From Streptomyces viridochromogenes (GTDB lineage Bacteria; Actinomycetota; Actinomycetes; Streptomycetales; Streptomycetaceae), in contig NZ_LGUR01000173.1 of NCBI RefSeq assembly GCF_001270495.1, forward strand, positions 62,001 through 126,000: a DNA stretch of 64,000 bases, in the 5' to 3' direction. The notes under the pieces are model-generated. The model saw only the letters and a program-made list of their open reading frames with translations. It was not told where the DNA came from and ran no database searches. Of this stretch, positions 31,931 to 40,879 are shown one piece after another; positions within the stretch are counted from its first letter, which is position 1; each line of letters starts with the position of its first letter. Made by a program: the position numbers and the translations under genes.

Positions 31931-33390
31931 CCGCGGAGAGCACCGTCGCCTCGCCCGGCCAGCAGCGGACGTCGCAGGACGCCGCCTCCGTTCTCGGCCC
32001 GCGCGGCACCGCCGCCGGGCGCCGGACGGGCGGCGGGCGGGGATCGCGTCGTCCGCGGCCCGCGGTCCGGGCGTCGCTGTGGCTCGTCGACGGCGGCGCC
32101 GCGCTGCCGGCCGTGCTGGTCCTGCCCGTGCCGCACCGGTCCTCGCTGGTCATCGTGCTGCTCGCGCTCGGTGTGATCGGGATGAACCGCCGGGCCATGC
32201 TGTACGACGCCTTTGTCGTCCCCGGCGTACTCGACGAACTTCCCGCCGTCTGCGGGCGGATCGCCGTCGGCTGGGCGGCTGTCGTGCTGCTCTCCCCGCT
32301 GCGGTCGCTCCCGCCGGCCGTGCTGGTCGCCGCGGTCGCCGTGCACTGCCTGGCGGCCTGCGCGGGCCGCGAGGCGGTGCACGGGCTTCGGCGCCGGGGA
32401 CTGCGGCGCCGGCCCTGTCCGGCCCTGGTGGTCGGTCCCGTCGCGGTGGCCCGGCGGGTCTCGGCCGCGCTGCTGCGCCAACCGGGCTGCGGCGTACGGC
32501 CGGTGGGCCTCGTGGCGGACGACCCGGACGTCCTCGGCGACGCCGACGACCAGCTCGGGCTGCCGGTGCTCACCACGGCGCAGGACGCGCGTCGGGCGGT
32601 GATCCAGAACGGTGTGGGGACGGTCCTCGTCGTGGGGGCCGCCACCCGGGTGGAGAAGGCCGCCGTGCTGCGGGGGCTGGCCGCGTACGGGTGTGCGCTG
32701 TGGGAGCTGGACGCGGATCCGCCGTCGTACGGCCTCGGCGGGCGCCGCCACGAGGTGGGGCAACTGGCCGGGTTCTCACGGAGGTTGCTCGGTGCCGGGG
32801 GCGGACGGCATCACGGGAGCGTGGGCAAGCGGGCGCTCGACGTGGTGCTCTCTGGTTCGCTGCTGGTGCTGGCCGGGCCGGTGCTGCTGGTGTGCGCGCT
32901 GGTGCTGCGGGTCATGGACGGGCCGGGCGTGGTGTTCCGGCAGGAGCGCATCGGCAAGGACGGGCGGCCGTTCACGATGCTGAAGCTGCGCACCCACCGG
33001 CCGGCCAGCGACCATGAGGCGGCGACCCGCTGGAGCGTGGCGAACGAGCAGGACATGAGCCCCTTCTGCCACTTCCTGCGCCGCACCTCGCTGGACGAGC
33101 TGCTTCAGCTGTGGAACGTCTTCCGCGGGGACATGAGCCTGGTCGGCCCGCGGCCCGAACGGCCGTATTTCGTCGCGAAGTTCAGCCAGGCGCACCCGGG
33201 CTATCCGGCGCGCCACCGGATGCGGACCGGGATCACCGGGCTCGCCCAGATCCAGGGGCTGCGCGGCGACACCTCGATCGAGGACCGGTGCCGCTACGAC
33301 AACGCCTACATCGACAACTGGTCGCTGTGGCAGGACGTCTGCATCCTGCTGCGTACGGCGGCCCAGTTCGTCCGGCCGACGGGGAGCTGA
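31927..33390 (+). CDS. polyprenyl-phosphate sugar phosphotransferase (WbaP/CpsE-like)
   Basis: 487 residues. The N-terminal half has several membrane spans and a Rossmann-like region; the C-terminal half is the bacterial sugar transferase domain (KRALDVVLSGSLLVL membrane re-entrant helix, MLKLRTHR, RRTSLDELLQLWNVFRGDMS, LVGPRPERPYF, GITGLAQIQGLRGDT). It starts repeat-unit synthesis by moving a sugar-1-phosphate to undecaprenyl phosphate. ATGA overlap picks ATG 31927; a GTG at 31915 is possible. This marks the operon as a lipid-linked polysaccharide route. Confidence 0.9.
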   Translation: MTAESTVASPGQQRTSQDAASVLGPRGTAAGRRTGGGRGSRRPRPAVRASLWLVDGGAALPAVLVLPVPHRSSLVIVLLALGVIGMNRRAMLYDAFVVPGVLDELPAVCGRIAVGWAAVVLLSPLRSLPPAVLVAAVAVHCLAACAGREAVHGLRRRGLRRRPCPALVVGPVAVARRVSAALLRQPGCGVRPVGLVADDPDVLGDADDQLGLPVLTTAQDARRAVIQNGVGTVLVVGAATRVEKAAVLRGLAAYGCALWELDADPPSYGLGGRRHEVGQLAGFSRRLLGAGGGRHHGSVGKRALDVVLSGSLLVLAGPVLLVCALVLRVMDGPGVVFRQERIGKDGRPFTMLKLRTHRPASDHEAATRWSVANEQDMSPFCHFLRRTSLDELLQLWNVFRGDMSLVGPRPERPYFVAKFSQAHPGYPARHRMRTGITGLAQIQGLRGDTSIEDRCRYDNAYIDNWSLWQDVCILLRTAAQFVRPTGS

Positions 33391-33396
33391 GCGCCG

Positions 33397-34794
33397 ATGA
33401 ACACGTCCCCGGCGGTCTCCGCTCCGGTCGTCCGGCCGCGTCCGGTCCTGCCGCGCCCGCTGCGCCGGGCCGGCTCCGCCCTGTCGGTCCCGTCCCTCCT
33501 GTCCGTGCTGCCGATCGTGGCGGTCGTCGTCCTGCTGGGGCTGCCGGTCACGCCGGGCAGCGCCGCCACACCCGCCGACGCCGCCTCGGGGCTGGTCGTA
33601 CTGTGCGCGGTCGTCCAGACCGTGCGGGGGGCGCGGCGCCCGCTGCCGCGGACGGCGGCGGTCGTGTTCGGGCTGCCCGTGGTGGGCGTCGCGGTCGCCG
33701 CGGCGGGGGCGCTGACCACCAGCGACGCGCTCGGAGGGCTGGCCCGCTATCTGCAGGTGTTCGTGCTCGTCCCGGTCGCGGTGCTGCTGCTGGTGCGCGA
33801 CCGGCGGGGCGCCCGGCTGGTGCTGTGGTCCCTGGTCGGCCTCGCCCTGTGGCAGGGGGCCATCGGCGTGCACCAGAACCTCACCGGGACCGGCGCCCTG
33901 TATCAGGGGGCCGACATCCGGGCGGTGGGCACGTTCGGCCCGTCCGACGTGATGGGGATGGCGACCGTCGTGGCGTCCGGAGTGGTGGTCGCGACCGGTC
34001 TCGCCCTCGGCACGCGGGCGCGGCGGCTGGGGGCACCCCCGCCCGAAGGGTGGGGGAGGGTCGTGGCGGCCGGGTGTGCGCTGGCGCTGCTCGTGCCGCT
34101 CGCGTTGTCCTTCAGCCGGGGTGCCTGGATCGCCACGGCGTTCGCCTGCGGGGTGCAGCTGCTGCTGGCCGGGGTGCGGCGGGCGGCGAAGGTCTTCGCG
34201 GCGGCGGTCGCGGCCGCGGTGGTGCTGGTGGGCGGACTCGGCGTGGGCGCGGCGGTGCTGGAGGAGCGGCTGACCAGCATCACCCAGGTCGCCGACGCAC
34301 CGGACCAGTCGGTCGTCGACCGCTACACCATGTGGGCCGCGGCGGCCGACATGTGGCGCGGGCAGCCGCTGACGGGCGTGGGCCTGAAGGCATTTCCCGC
34401 ACACCGGGACGGCCATGCCTCGCTCGCGCTGTCGTCGGGCAGCGACACGGCCGGAGCCGGCCAGTCCTTCCGGCGCCAGCCCCTGCTCTCCCCGCACAAC
34501 ATGTACCTGCTGATCCTCAGCGAGCAGGGCCTGCTGGGCCTGGTCACGGTCGCGGGCAGCTGGTTCGCCCTGCTGGTGTGCGCGCTGCGCCGGCTGCGGC
34601 GGAGCGGACGCCAGGTCCGGGACTGCGCGCTCCCGGCGTGCGGGCTACTGCTGTGGCAGCTCGTCAACTTCCTGTACGCCGACATCGGCGGGCCCTCCAC
34701 CACTCTGGCGGCGATCTGCTTCGGCCTGGCCGCCTGGTGGGCGCTGGCCCGCGACGCGGCTACGGCGCCGACCACGAAACCGGGTTCGCGATGA
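33397..34794 (+). CDS. O-antigen ligase / Wzy-like polymerase
   Basis: 465 residues with about 11-12 membrane spans. A large outside loop near the end holds VVDRYTMWAAAADMWRGQPL, GVGLKAFPAHR and SPHNMYLLILSEQGLLG, the conserved block of the O-antigen ligase/polymerase family (including the HN pair). It likely joins repeat units on the outer face of the membrane. A hairpin repeat (34036-34056) encodes a cytoplasmic stretch PPPEGWGRV, see findings. ATGA overlap with the flippase gene. Confidence 0.85.
   Translation: MNTSPAVSAPVVRPRPVLPRPLRRAGSALSVPSLLSVLPIVAVVVLLGLPVTPGSAATPADAASGLVVLCAVVQTVRGARRPLPRTAAVVFGLPVVGVAVAAAGALTTSDALGGLARYLQVFVLVPVAVLLLVRDRRGARLVLWSLVGLALWQGAIGVHQNLTGTGALYQGADIRAVGTFGPSDVMGMATVVASGVVVATGLALGTRARRLGAPPPEGWGRVVAAGCALALLVPLALSFSRGAWIATAFACGVQLLLAGVRRAAKVFAAAVAAAVVLVGGLGVGAAVLEERLTSITQVADAPDQSVVDRYTMWAAAADMWRGQPLTGVGLKAFPAHRDGHASLALSSGSDTAGAGQSFRRQPLLSPHNMYLLILSEQGLLGLVTVAGSWFALLVCALRRLRRSGRQVRDCALPACGLLLWQLVNFLYADIGGPSTTLAAICFGLAAWWALARDAATAPTTKPGSR
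34036..34056 (+). repeat. intragenic hairpin repeat, copy 1
   Basis: CCCCCGCCC-GAA-GGGTGGGGG, then AGGGTCG. The same structure with a paired-base change occurs at 63803-63823 inside copA. Both encode P-E/A-G-W-G-R-V in frame. Confidence 0.65.
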
Positions 34795-36497
34795 GCCCCC
34801 GCCCGGCCACGACCGGGACGGCTCCCGAGCCCCCGCCCGGCCTGGCCGGCCTGCCACGGCGCCGTACCGGCGGTGGGCGATCCGCCGCCGGAAGCGGTCC
34901 CTCGCGGCGGTTCCTCGCCAGGGCGACGTTGCTCTCCGCCGCGCTGTCGATGGCCGGGGCGGTGCTCGGGCTCGGGCGGGACCAGACGCTCGCGCACCTC
35001 TTCGGGGCCGGGGTGGACAGCGACGCGTTTCTGGTGGCCTGGACGTTGCCCGAGATGGCGTCGACGCTGCTCATCGAGGACGGGATGGCGTTCCTGCTCG
35101 TGCCCGCGTTCAGTGTGGCGCTGGCTCGGCGGGCGCGCGGGACCACCGGCCCCGACCCGGTGCGCGGCCTGGTCGCCGCCTCGCTGCCACGGCTGTGCCT
35201 CGTCCTCGCCGGTACGGCCGCCGTGCTCGCGGCGACGGCGCCGTCGCTGGTCTCCGTGCTCGCGCCCGGCCTGCCCGACCCGTCCCTCGCCGTGTCCTGC
35301 ACCCGGCTGACCGCGACCTGCGTGCTGAGCTTCGGGCTGGCCGGGTACTTCAGCGCGGCGCTGCGGGCCCACCGGAACTATCTCGCGCCGGGGGCGATCT
35401 ACATCGCCTACAACATCGCGATCATCGCGACGATGTTCGTCCTCGCCGGACGCTGGGGGGTACGGGCCGCCGCCCTCGGTGTCGCGCTCGGCGGGTGCGT
35501 CATGGCCGCCGTACAGGCGCCGTCCGTGTGGCGGCGGATCACGAAGGGCCAGGACCCCGGTGGTTTCGCGACCGCGTCCGCGGACGACGGTACCGACGGC
35601 CCGCCCCTCGCGCCGGCCCTCGTCTGCGCGGTCCTGCTCTTCACCCTGTGCCGGCAGTCGCAGGTCCTCATCGAGCGCTACTTCGCCTCCGGGCTGCCCG
35701 CCGGCGCCATCTCGCACCTCAACTACGCCCAGAAGGTCGCCCAGTTGCCGATGTCGCTGTCGATGATGGTGTGCGTCGTCACCTTCCCGGTGATGGCGCG
35801 GGCCATCGCCGAGGGCGACCTGCGACGGGCCCGGGACCGGGTCGAGCGGGACCTCGCGCTGATGGGCTGCCTCGTCCTGCTCGGTGCCGCCATGGTCGTG
35901 GCCTGCGCACCGCAGATCGTCCAACTCCTGTTCCAGCGCGGCGCGTTCACGGCACAGGACACCGCCGCGACCGCCGCCGTGATGCGGGTGTACGCGGTCG
36001 GGCTGCTCGGGCACACCCTGGTGGGGGCGCTGGTGCGGTCGTACTTCTCGACCGGCCGCACCACCTGGTTCCCGCTGGGCGCGATGGTCCTGGGCGCACT
36101 CGTCACCGTCGTCGTCAGTGCCTGGGCCGTCGATCCGTGGGGTGCGCCCGGCCTCGCCGCGGCCAACGCGGCCGGCATCACCCTCACGGCGCTGCTCCTG
36201 CTGCACGGGCTGGGGCCGCGGCGCGTACCGGGCACCGTGCCCGTGTGCGTCCGACGGGTGGTCGCCGAACTGTCCCGAACGGTGCGCGCGGCCGTGTGCG
36301 CCGCCGGAGCCGGGCTGCTCTGCGCGGGACTGTTCGACTCCCCCGCGGCCGCCGTCGCCGTCGGCTGCACCGGCGTGGCCGCCGTCTTCCTGCTGCTGGT
36401 CTGGCTCCTCGACGCGGCCGACGCCCGGTCGCTCCTGCTTCCCGTCACGCACTCCGTCCGTAGCTCCCTCACCCGAAGGCTTCGCCATGGTCGCTGA
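34791..36497 (+). CDS. MurJ/MviN-type lipid flippase
   Basis: 568 residues, 14 predicted membrane spans. Early block LGLGRDQTLAHLFGAGVDSD and the MviN signatures (AGYFSAALRAHRNYLAPGAI; QLLFQRGAFTAQDTAAT; YFSTGRTTWFP) place it in the MOP superfamily beside MurJ. In an EPS operon it likely flips the undecaprenyl-linked repeat unit in place of Wzx; the housekeeping MurJ is expected elsewhere. ATG at 34791 in ATGA overlap. An 11-base overlap with the deacetylase gene follows. Confidence 0.87.
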   Translation: MSPRPATTGTAPEPPPGLAGLPRRRTGGGRSAAGSGPSRRFLARATLLSAALSMAGAVLGLGRDQTLAHLFGAGVDSDAFLVAWTLPEMASTLLIEDGMAFLLVPAFSVALARRARGTTGPDPVRGLVAASLPRLCLVLAGTAAVLAATAPSLVSVLAPGLPDPSLAVSCTRLTATCVLSFGLAGYFSAALRAHRNYLAPGAIYIAYNIAIIATMFVLAGRWGVRAAALGVALGGCVMAAVQAPSVWRRITKGQDPGGFATASADDGTDGPPLAPALVCAVLLFTLCRQSQVLIERYFASGLPAGAISHLNYAQKVAQLPMSLSMMVCVVTFPVMARAIAEGDLRRARDRVERDLALMGCLVLLGAAMVVACAPQIVQLLFQRGAFTAQDTAATAAVMRVYAVGLLGHTLVGALVRSYFSTGRTTWFPLGAMVLGALVTVVVSAWAVDPWGAPGLAAANAAGITLTALLLLHGLGPRRVPGTVPVCVRRVVAELSRTVRAAVCAAGAGLLCAGLFDSPAAAVAVGCTGVAAVFLLLVWLLDAADARSLLLPVTHSVRSSLTRRLRHGR

Positions 36498-37278
36498 CAT
36501 CACCGCCGCGCCGCACGCGGCCGAACCCGATCCCGAGCCGGCCGCGGGGCGACGCCCGAGACGGGGTCCGGCCGCCTGGGTGGCGATGTACCACTCCGTC
36601 TCGGACTGCCGGGACGACCCGTACAACGTCACCGTCACGCCCGCGCGCCTGAACCGGCAACTCGCCTGGCTGGCCGAGCGCGGACTGCGCGGGGTGAGCA
36701 TGCGGGAGCTGCTCGCGGCGCGCCTGCGGGGCGCCGAGCGTGGCCTGGTCGGGCTCACCTTCGACGACGGGTACACCGACTTCGTCACCACCGCGGTGCC
36801 CGTGCTGCACCGCTGGGGTTTCTCGGCCACGGTGTTCGTCCTGCCCGGGCGGCTCGGCGGCGAGAACTCCTGGGAGCCGACCGGCCCGCGCAAGCCGCTG
36901 TTCGACGTGGAGGACATCCACCGCGCCGCGGACGCGGGGATGGAGATCGCCTCGCACGGCCTGACCCACCTCGACCTGACCACGGCCACGGACCGGGTGC
37001 TGCACACCGAGGTCAACGAGAGCCGGCAGCGGCTCGCCGCCCTCACCGGCGGCGACGTCGACGGCTTCTGCTACCCGTACGGCTGTCTCGACCAGCGTGT
37101 CGTCGACGCCGTGCGCCTAGCCGGTTACCGCTACGCCTGCTCGATCGGCCCCGGCCCGGCCGGCTCCGGCGACTTCGCGCTGCCCCGCATCCACCTCGGG
37201 GAGGCGGACGGCTCGCTGCGGCTGGAGCTGAAGCGCCGCCTGGCCCGGGTCTACGGCCGTGCCCTGGAGGCCGTGTGA
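36487..37278 (+). CDS. polysaccharide deacetylase (CE4)
   Basis: 263 residues. NodB-type motifs: MYHSVSD, LTFDDGYTDF (motif 1 with Asp-Asp), ASHGLTHLDL (motif 2 with the two metal His), FCYPYG (motif 3). It removes N-acetyl groups from GlcNAc-like sugars. No signal peptide is visible, so it may act on the lipid-linked unit inside the cell or be exported unconventionally. ATG within the flippase 3' end; GTG of the next gene overlaps its stop. Confidence 0.87.
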   Translation: MVADITAAPHAAEPDPEPAAGRRPRRGPAAWVAMYHSVSDCRDDPYNVTVTPARLNRQLAWLAERGLRGVSMRELLAARLRGAERGLVGLTFDDGYTDFVTTAVPVLHRWGFSATVFVLPGRLGGENSWEPTGPRKPLFDVEDIHRAADAGMEIASHGLTHLDLTTATDRVLHTEVNESRQRLAALTGGDVDGFCYPYGCLDQRVVDAVRLAGYRYACSIGPGPAGSGDFALPRIHLGEADGSLRLELKRRLARVYGRALEAV

Positions 37279-38417
37279 GGGCCCTGCACATCATCACCGG
37301 CCTCGGCGTCGGCGGCGCGGAACAGCAGCTGCGGCTGCTGCTGCGGCACCTCCCCGCGCAGTGCGACGTGGTGACGCTGACCAACCCCGGCTCGGTCGCC
37401 GCGGGTCTGGCCGCCGACGGTGTGCGCGTCGCCCACCTCGGGATGAACGGCAACCGCGACGTCGACGCGCTGCCCCGCCTCTCCCGGCTGATCCGGGCCG
37501 GCCGCTACGACCTGGTGCACACCCACCTGTACCGGGCCTGTCTGTACGGCCGGATCGCGGCGCGGCTCGCGGGAGTCGCGGCCGTCGTCGCCACCGAGCA
37601 CTCGATCGGGGACAGCCGGCTGGAGGGCCGGCCGCTGACCGCGGGCGTCCGCGCGCTGTACCTGGCCGGCGAGCGCCTCGGCCGCGCCACGGTCGCCGTC
37701 TCGCCGACGGTGGCCCAACGGCTGCGGCACTGGGGCGTGCCCGGGCCGCGCATCCGGGTCATCCCGAACGGTATCGACGCGCCCCTGTTCCGCTTCGACG
37801 AGGTGCGCCGCAAGGAGGCCCGGGCGTTCCACGGGCTGCCGGAGGACGCCTATGTGGTCGGCGGGGTGGGACGCCTCGCCCCGGGCAAGCGCTTCGACCT
37901 GCTCGTCCGGGCACTGCACCAACTGCCCGACGGCGTAAGGCTGTTGCTGGTGGGCACCGGCCCCGAGGAGGCGGCGCTGCGGCGCACCGCCCACCGGCTG
38001 GGGGTCGCGGACCGGGTGGTGCTGACGGGCGAGCGCCCGTATCTGCCCGGCCCCGGCGACGACGCCCCCGGCCTGGCCGCCCTGCTGTCCGCGATGGACG
38101 TGCTCGCCTCGCCGTCGCCGGAGGAGTCCTTCGGCCTGGCGGTGGTGGAGGCGCTGGCGGCCGGGCTGCCCGTGCTGTACGCGAGTTGCCCCGCCGTCGA
38201 CGACCTGCCGCCGGACGCGGTCCCCGGGGCCCGGCGGGTCAGGGGCGGGGCCGAGTCGTACGCGCGGGAACTGCTGCGGCTGCGGGCGGTGGGACCGGCC
38301 GAGCGGACCGTCCCGGACGTCGTACACCGCTACGACATCGCGGGCACCGCCCGGCAGCTGATGGATCTGTACACGGCCGCTCTGTCCGGCTCGAACCTGG
38401 AAGTGAGTTCCTCATGA
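37275..38417 (+). CDS. GT4 glycosyltransferase (EPS operon, second)
   Basis: 380 residues, GTG start overlapping the previous stop. LHIITGLGVGGAEQQLRLLL at the N-terminus and VIPNGID, GVGRLAPGKRFDLLVRAL and SPSPEESFGLAVVEALAAGLP in the C-terminal half are classic GT4 signatures. It adds another sugar to the repeat unit. Its N-terminus is more usual for the family than that of the first GT in this operon. Confidence 0.9.
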   Translation: MRALHIITGLGVGGAEQQLRLLLRHLPAQCDVVTLTNPGSVAAGLAADGVRVAHLGMNGNRDVDALPRLSRLIRAGRYDLVHTHLYRACLYGRIAARLAGVAAVVATEHSIGDSRLEGRPLTAGVRALYLAGERLGRATVAVSPTVAQRLRHWGVPGPRIRVIPNGIDAPLFRFDEVRRKEARAFHGLPEDAYVVGGVGRLAPGKRFDLLVRALHQLPDGVRLLLVGTGPEEAALRRTAHRLGVADRVVLTGERPYLPGPGDDAPGLAALLSAMDVLASPSPEESFGLAVVEALAAGLPVLYASCPAVDDLPPDAVPGARRVRGGAESYARELLRLRAVGPAERTVPDVVHRYDIAGTARQLMDLYTAALSGSNLEVSSS

Positions 38418-39091
38418 CAGACAACCCCACTGAGGGTGCACGGGTGGCCGACCGTACGCGCGCACGCGTGACGCGGCTGGCCTCGTGGTGGTGGCTGCCG
38501 GCCGCCGCGCTGGTCGGTGCCGTGGCCGGTGGCGCCTACGGCCAGCTGAGGCCGCCGCAGTACACGGCGACCAGTTCCGTCGTCGCCGTACCGAACGGCG
38601 GAACCGAGGCCGACTGCACCGACGCGCTCGGCTTCGCGCAGGCGTACGGCCGGGTGGCCACGCAGCTCGCGGTGCTCGGGGACGCGCAGGTGTGGGCGGG
38701 CGTGCCGGTCTCGACGCTGCGCGAGAGCGTGGAGGTGGCGACGTCGCCGGACGCGCCGATGGTCGCGGTCTCGGCGACCTCGTCGAAGCCCTCCCAGGCC
38801 GTCGACATCGCCAACGCCGTGTCCCGCGCGCTGATCACGGAGGCGGAGCACACCAGGGAACGCACCGGCATCCGGCTGGAGCGCCTCTCCCGTGCCCTGA
38901 AGCCCACCGAGCCGTCGTCCGCGTCCCCGGCGCTGACCTCGCTCGTGGGCGCGAGCGCCGGCGGTCTGCTGGGCGGTCTCGCGCTGCTGGCCAGGCCGCG
39001 GCGGACCGGGGACGACGACGAGGACGAGCAGAGCCGCGCCTCGGTCCCCGGTCCGGCCGGCGCCGCCGACGCCCGCGGGACGCTTGGGTGA
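38414..39091 (+). CDS. Wzz-like chain-length/polysaccharide co-polymerase protein
   Basis: 225 residues. Two membrane spans (about 25-43 and 178-195) flank an outside domain (SSVVAVPNGGTEADCTDALG ... VSATSSKPSQAVDIANAVSR). The last 30 residues are acidic (GDDDEDEQ) and cytoplasmic. This is the YveK/CapA kind, without the fused tyrosine kinase, and no kinase gene lies in the operon. It likely sets polymer length with the Wzy-like protein. ATGA overlap. Confidence 0.8.
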   Translation: MTDNPTEGARVADRTRARVTRLASWWWLPAAALVGAVAGGAYGQLRPPQYTATSSVVAVPNGGTEADCTDALGFAQAYGRVATQLAVLGDAQVWAGVPVSTLRESVEVATSPDAPMVAVSATSSKPSQAVDIANAVSRALITEAEHTRERTGIRLERLSRALKPTEPSSASPALTSLVGASAGGLLGGLALLARPRRTGDDDEDEQSRASVPGPAGAADARGTLG

Positions 39092-40266
39092 GCGCGTACG
39101 GGCGGGCGCTGTCGGTGGAGGTGTGCACCGACGAGCGCGCCTTCGCGGAGCTGGCCCCGGAATGGGCACGCCTGCACGGTGCGTGCCCGTCCGCGACGGC
39201 GTTCCAGAGCCATCCCTGGCTGCACTCGTGGTGGCAGTCGTACGGCAGGCGGGGCCGGCTGCGGCTCGTCCTGGTGCGCCGGCGCGGTGAACTGGTGGCG
39301 GCGGCACCGCTGATGCGGGTGCACCGCCCGCTCCCGGCGCTGGTGCCGATCGGCGGGGCCATCACCGACATCTGCGATGTGCTCATCGACGAGGAGGTGG
39401 CCGCGCAGGGCGCCGGGGCACTGGCGGACGGCCTGGCCGAGCTGGCGCGCACCTCCCTGGTCGACTTCCGTGAGGTGCGGCCGGGCGGCGCGATGGAGCG
39501 GGTCTATCTGTGCTGGCGCGGCCCGCGGCACCGGCTGCCCGACTCGGTGTGCCTGGAGTTGCCCGCCGCACCCATGGACGAGTTGGTCGCGCGGCTGTCG
39601 TCGCGGCACGCCCAGCGGGTCCGCAACAAGGTGAACCGGCTCGCGCGGCTCGGCGTCGAGTGGCGCGTGGTGCATGCCGACGAGACCGAGGCCGCGCTGC
39701 GCCGGCTCCTCGCGCTGCACCGGCTCCAATGGGAGGGCAGGACGATGTCGTCGGAGCACGCCCGGCCGCGGTTCCTGGAACACCTGGTCCGGTCGGCGGC
39801 GCCCATGACCCGGTCCGGCCAGGCGGCGGTGATGGAGTTCGTGCTCGACGGGGCGGTGGTGGCGGTCAATCTGAATCTGCTGTCAGGAGGCCCGGGAGGG
39901 CTGGCGGGCACGTATCTGTACGGCTTTCATCCGCGGTTGCGGGAGCGGAAGGTGGACGTGGCGGCGATGCTGCTGCACGCGTCCACCGAGCACCTGATGT
40001 CCGGCGCCCGGCACCGGGTGCTGAGCCTGCTGCGCGGCGACGAGCCGTACAAGTACCGCTGGCATCCCGAGAAGGTCGTCAACCAGCGTCTGCTGCTGGC
40101 CCGCCGCCGCACCGCACCACTGCTGGCGGCCGCCGTCACGGAGGCGACGGCGCGACAACGGGCCAAGCAGGTTCTGCGCCGCATCCCCACTCCCGGTTCT
40201 GGTTCCGATTCCGGTTCGGGTTCCGGTTCCGGTTCTTCCGATTCCGGTTCCGAGGATCAGCGGTAG
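39088..40266 (+). CDS. BioF2/CelD-type GNAT acyltransferase
   Basis: 392 residues, GTG start in GTGA overlap. A double GNAT fold: FQSHPWLHSWWQSYG, LRLVLVRRRGELVAAAPLM, RVRNKVNRL, YGFHPRLRERKVDVAAMLLH and LLRGDEPYKYRWHPE are the recurring blocks of the family tied to cellulose/EPS acetylation. It may acylate the polymer or a precursor. The last 25 residues are a Gly/Ser/Asp repeat (GSGSDSGSGSGSGSSDSGSE) encoded by hexamer repeats. It closes the eight-gene operon. Confidence 0.82.
   Translation: MSAYGRALSVEVCTDERAFAELAPEWARLHGACPSATAFQSHPWLHSWWQSYGRRGRLRLVLVRRRGELVAAAPLMRVHRPLPALVPIGGAITDICDVLIDEEVAAQGAGALADGLAELARTSLVDFREVRPGGAMERVYLCWRGPRHRLPDSVCLELPAAPMDELVARLSSRHAQRVRNKVNRLARLGVEWRVVHADETEAALRRLLALHRLQWEGRTMSSEHARPRFLEHLVRSAAPMTRSGQAAVMEFVLDGAVVAVNLNLLSGGPGGLAGTYLYGFHPRLRERKVDVAAMLLHASTEHLMSGARHRVLSLLRGDEPYKYRWHPEKVVNQRLLLARRRTAPLLAAAVTEATARQRAKQVLRRIPTPGSGSDSGSGSGSGSSDSGSEDQR
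40195..40251 (+). repeat. GGTTCC/GATTCC hexamer repeat
   Basis: About nine imperfect 6-base units at the end of the GNAT gene, giving a Gly-Ser/Asp-Ser tail. Length is likely to vary between strains by slippage. Confidence 0.7.
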
Positions 40267-40393
40267 CGCTCCGGTTTGGGTGCGCCGGGTCATCATGGAT
40301 ATCGACGGAGTGCCGGTCGGCGCAGGATGAATCCGCACGGCGCTTGTGTTGAACTGCGCAACTCAATCCGTACGCGACGACAGGGTGACCACG

Positions 40394-40879
40394 ATGCCTC
40401 TTGAGGGAGAGTACGAGCCGAGTCCGGCGCAGTGGATACGCGAACAGGTCGAGCTGTACGAGAGTTCGGGCGGAACGCAGGGGACGACGCTCTGGGACAC
40501 GGGCCTGCCCGTCGTCATTCTCACGACGCGCGGCGCGAAGAGCGGCAAGATCCGCAAGATCCCGCTGATGCGCGTGGAGCACGAGGGGCGGTACGCGGCC
40601 GTGGCCTCGAAGGCCGGCTTCCCGCGTCACCCGCTCTGGTACTTCAACGTCAGGTCCGACCCGCACGTGGAGCTCCAGGACGGATCCGTACGCCAGGACA
40701 TGACGGCACGTGAGATCACCGGAGACGAGAAGGCCGAGTGGTGGGAGCGCGCGGTCGCCGCGTATCCGCCGTATGCCGAATACCAGGAGAAGACCGACCG
40801 CGTGATCCCCGTCTTCGTACTGGAGCCCGCGTCCGCGGCAGGGACGGGAGCTCACGGGGCATCGCCCCGGGCCCGCTGA
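40394..40879 (+). CDS. deazaflavin (F420)-dependent nitroreductase family protein
   Basis: 161 residues. Conserved blocks [40 protein letters not shown] and [20 protein letters not shown] are those of the DDN family (split beta barrel binding F420). Reduces unknown substrates with F420H2, which actinomycetes make. ATG 40394 begins at the conserved [10 protein letters not shown]. The stop abuts the convergent acyl-CoA synthetase stop with no bases between. Confidence 0.9.
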   Translation: MPLEGEYEPSPAQWIREQVELYESSGGTQGTTLWDTGLPVVILTTRGAKSGKIRKIPLMRVEHEGRYAAVASKAGFPRHPLWYFNVRSDPHVELQDGSVRQDMTAREITGDEKAEWWERAVAAYPPYAEYQEKTDRVIPVFVLEPASAAGTGAHGASPRAR

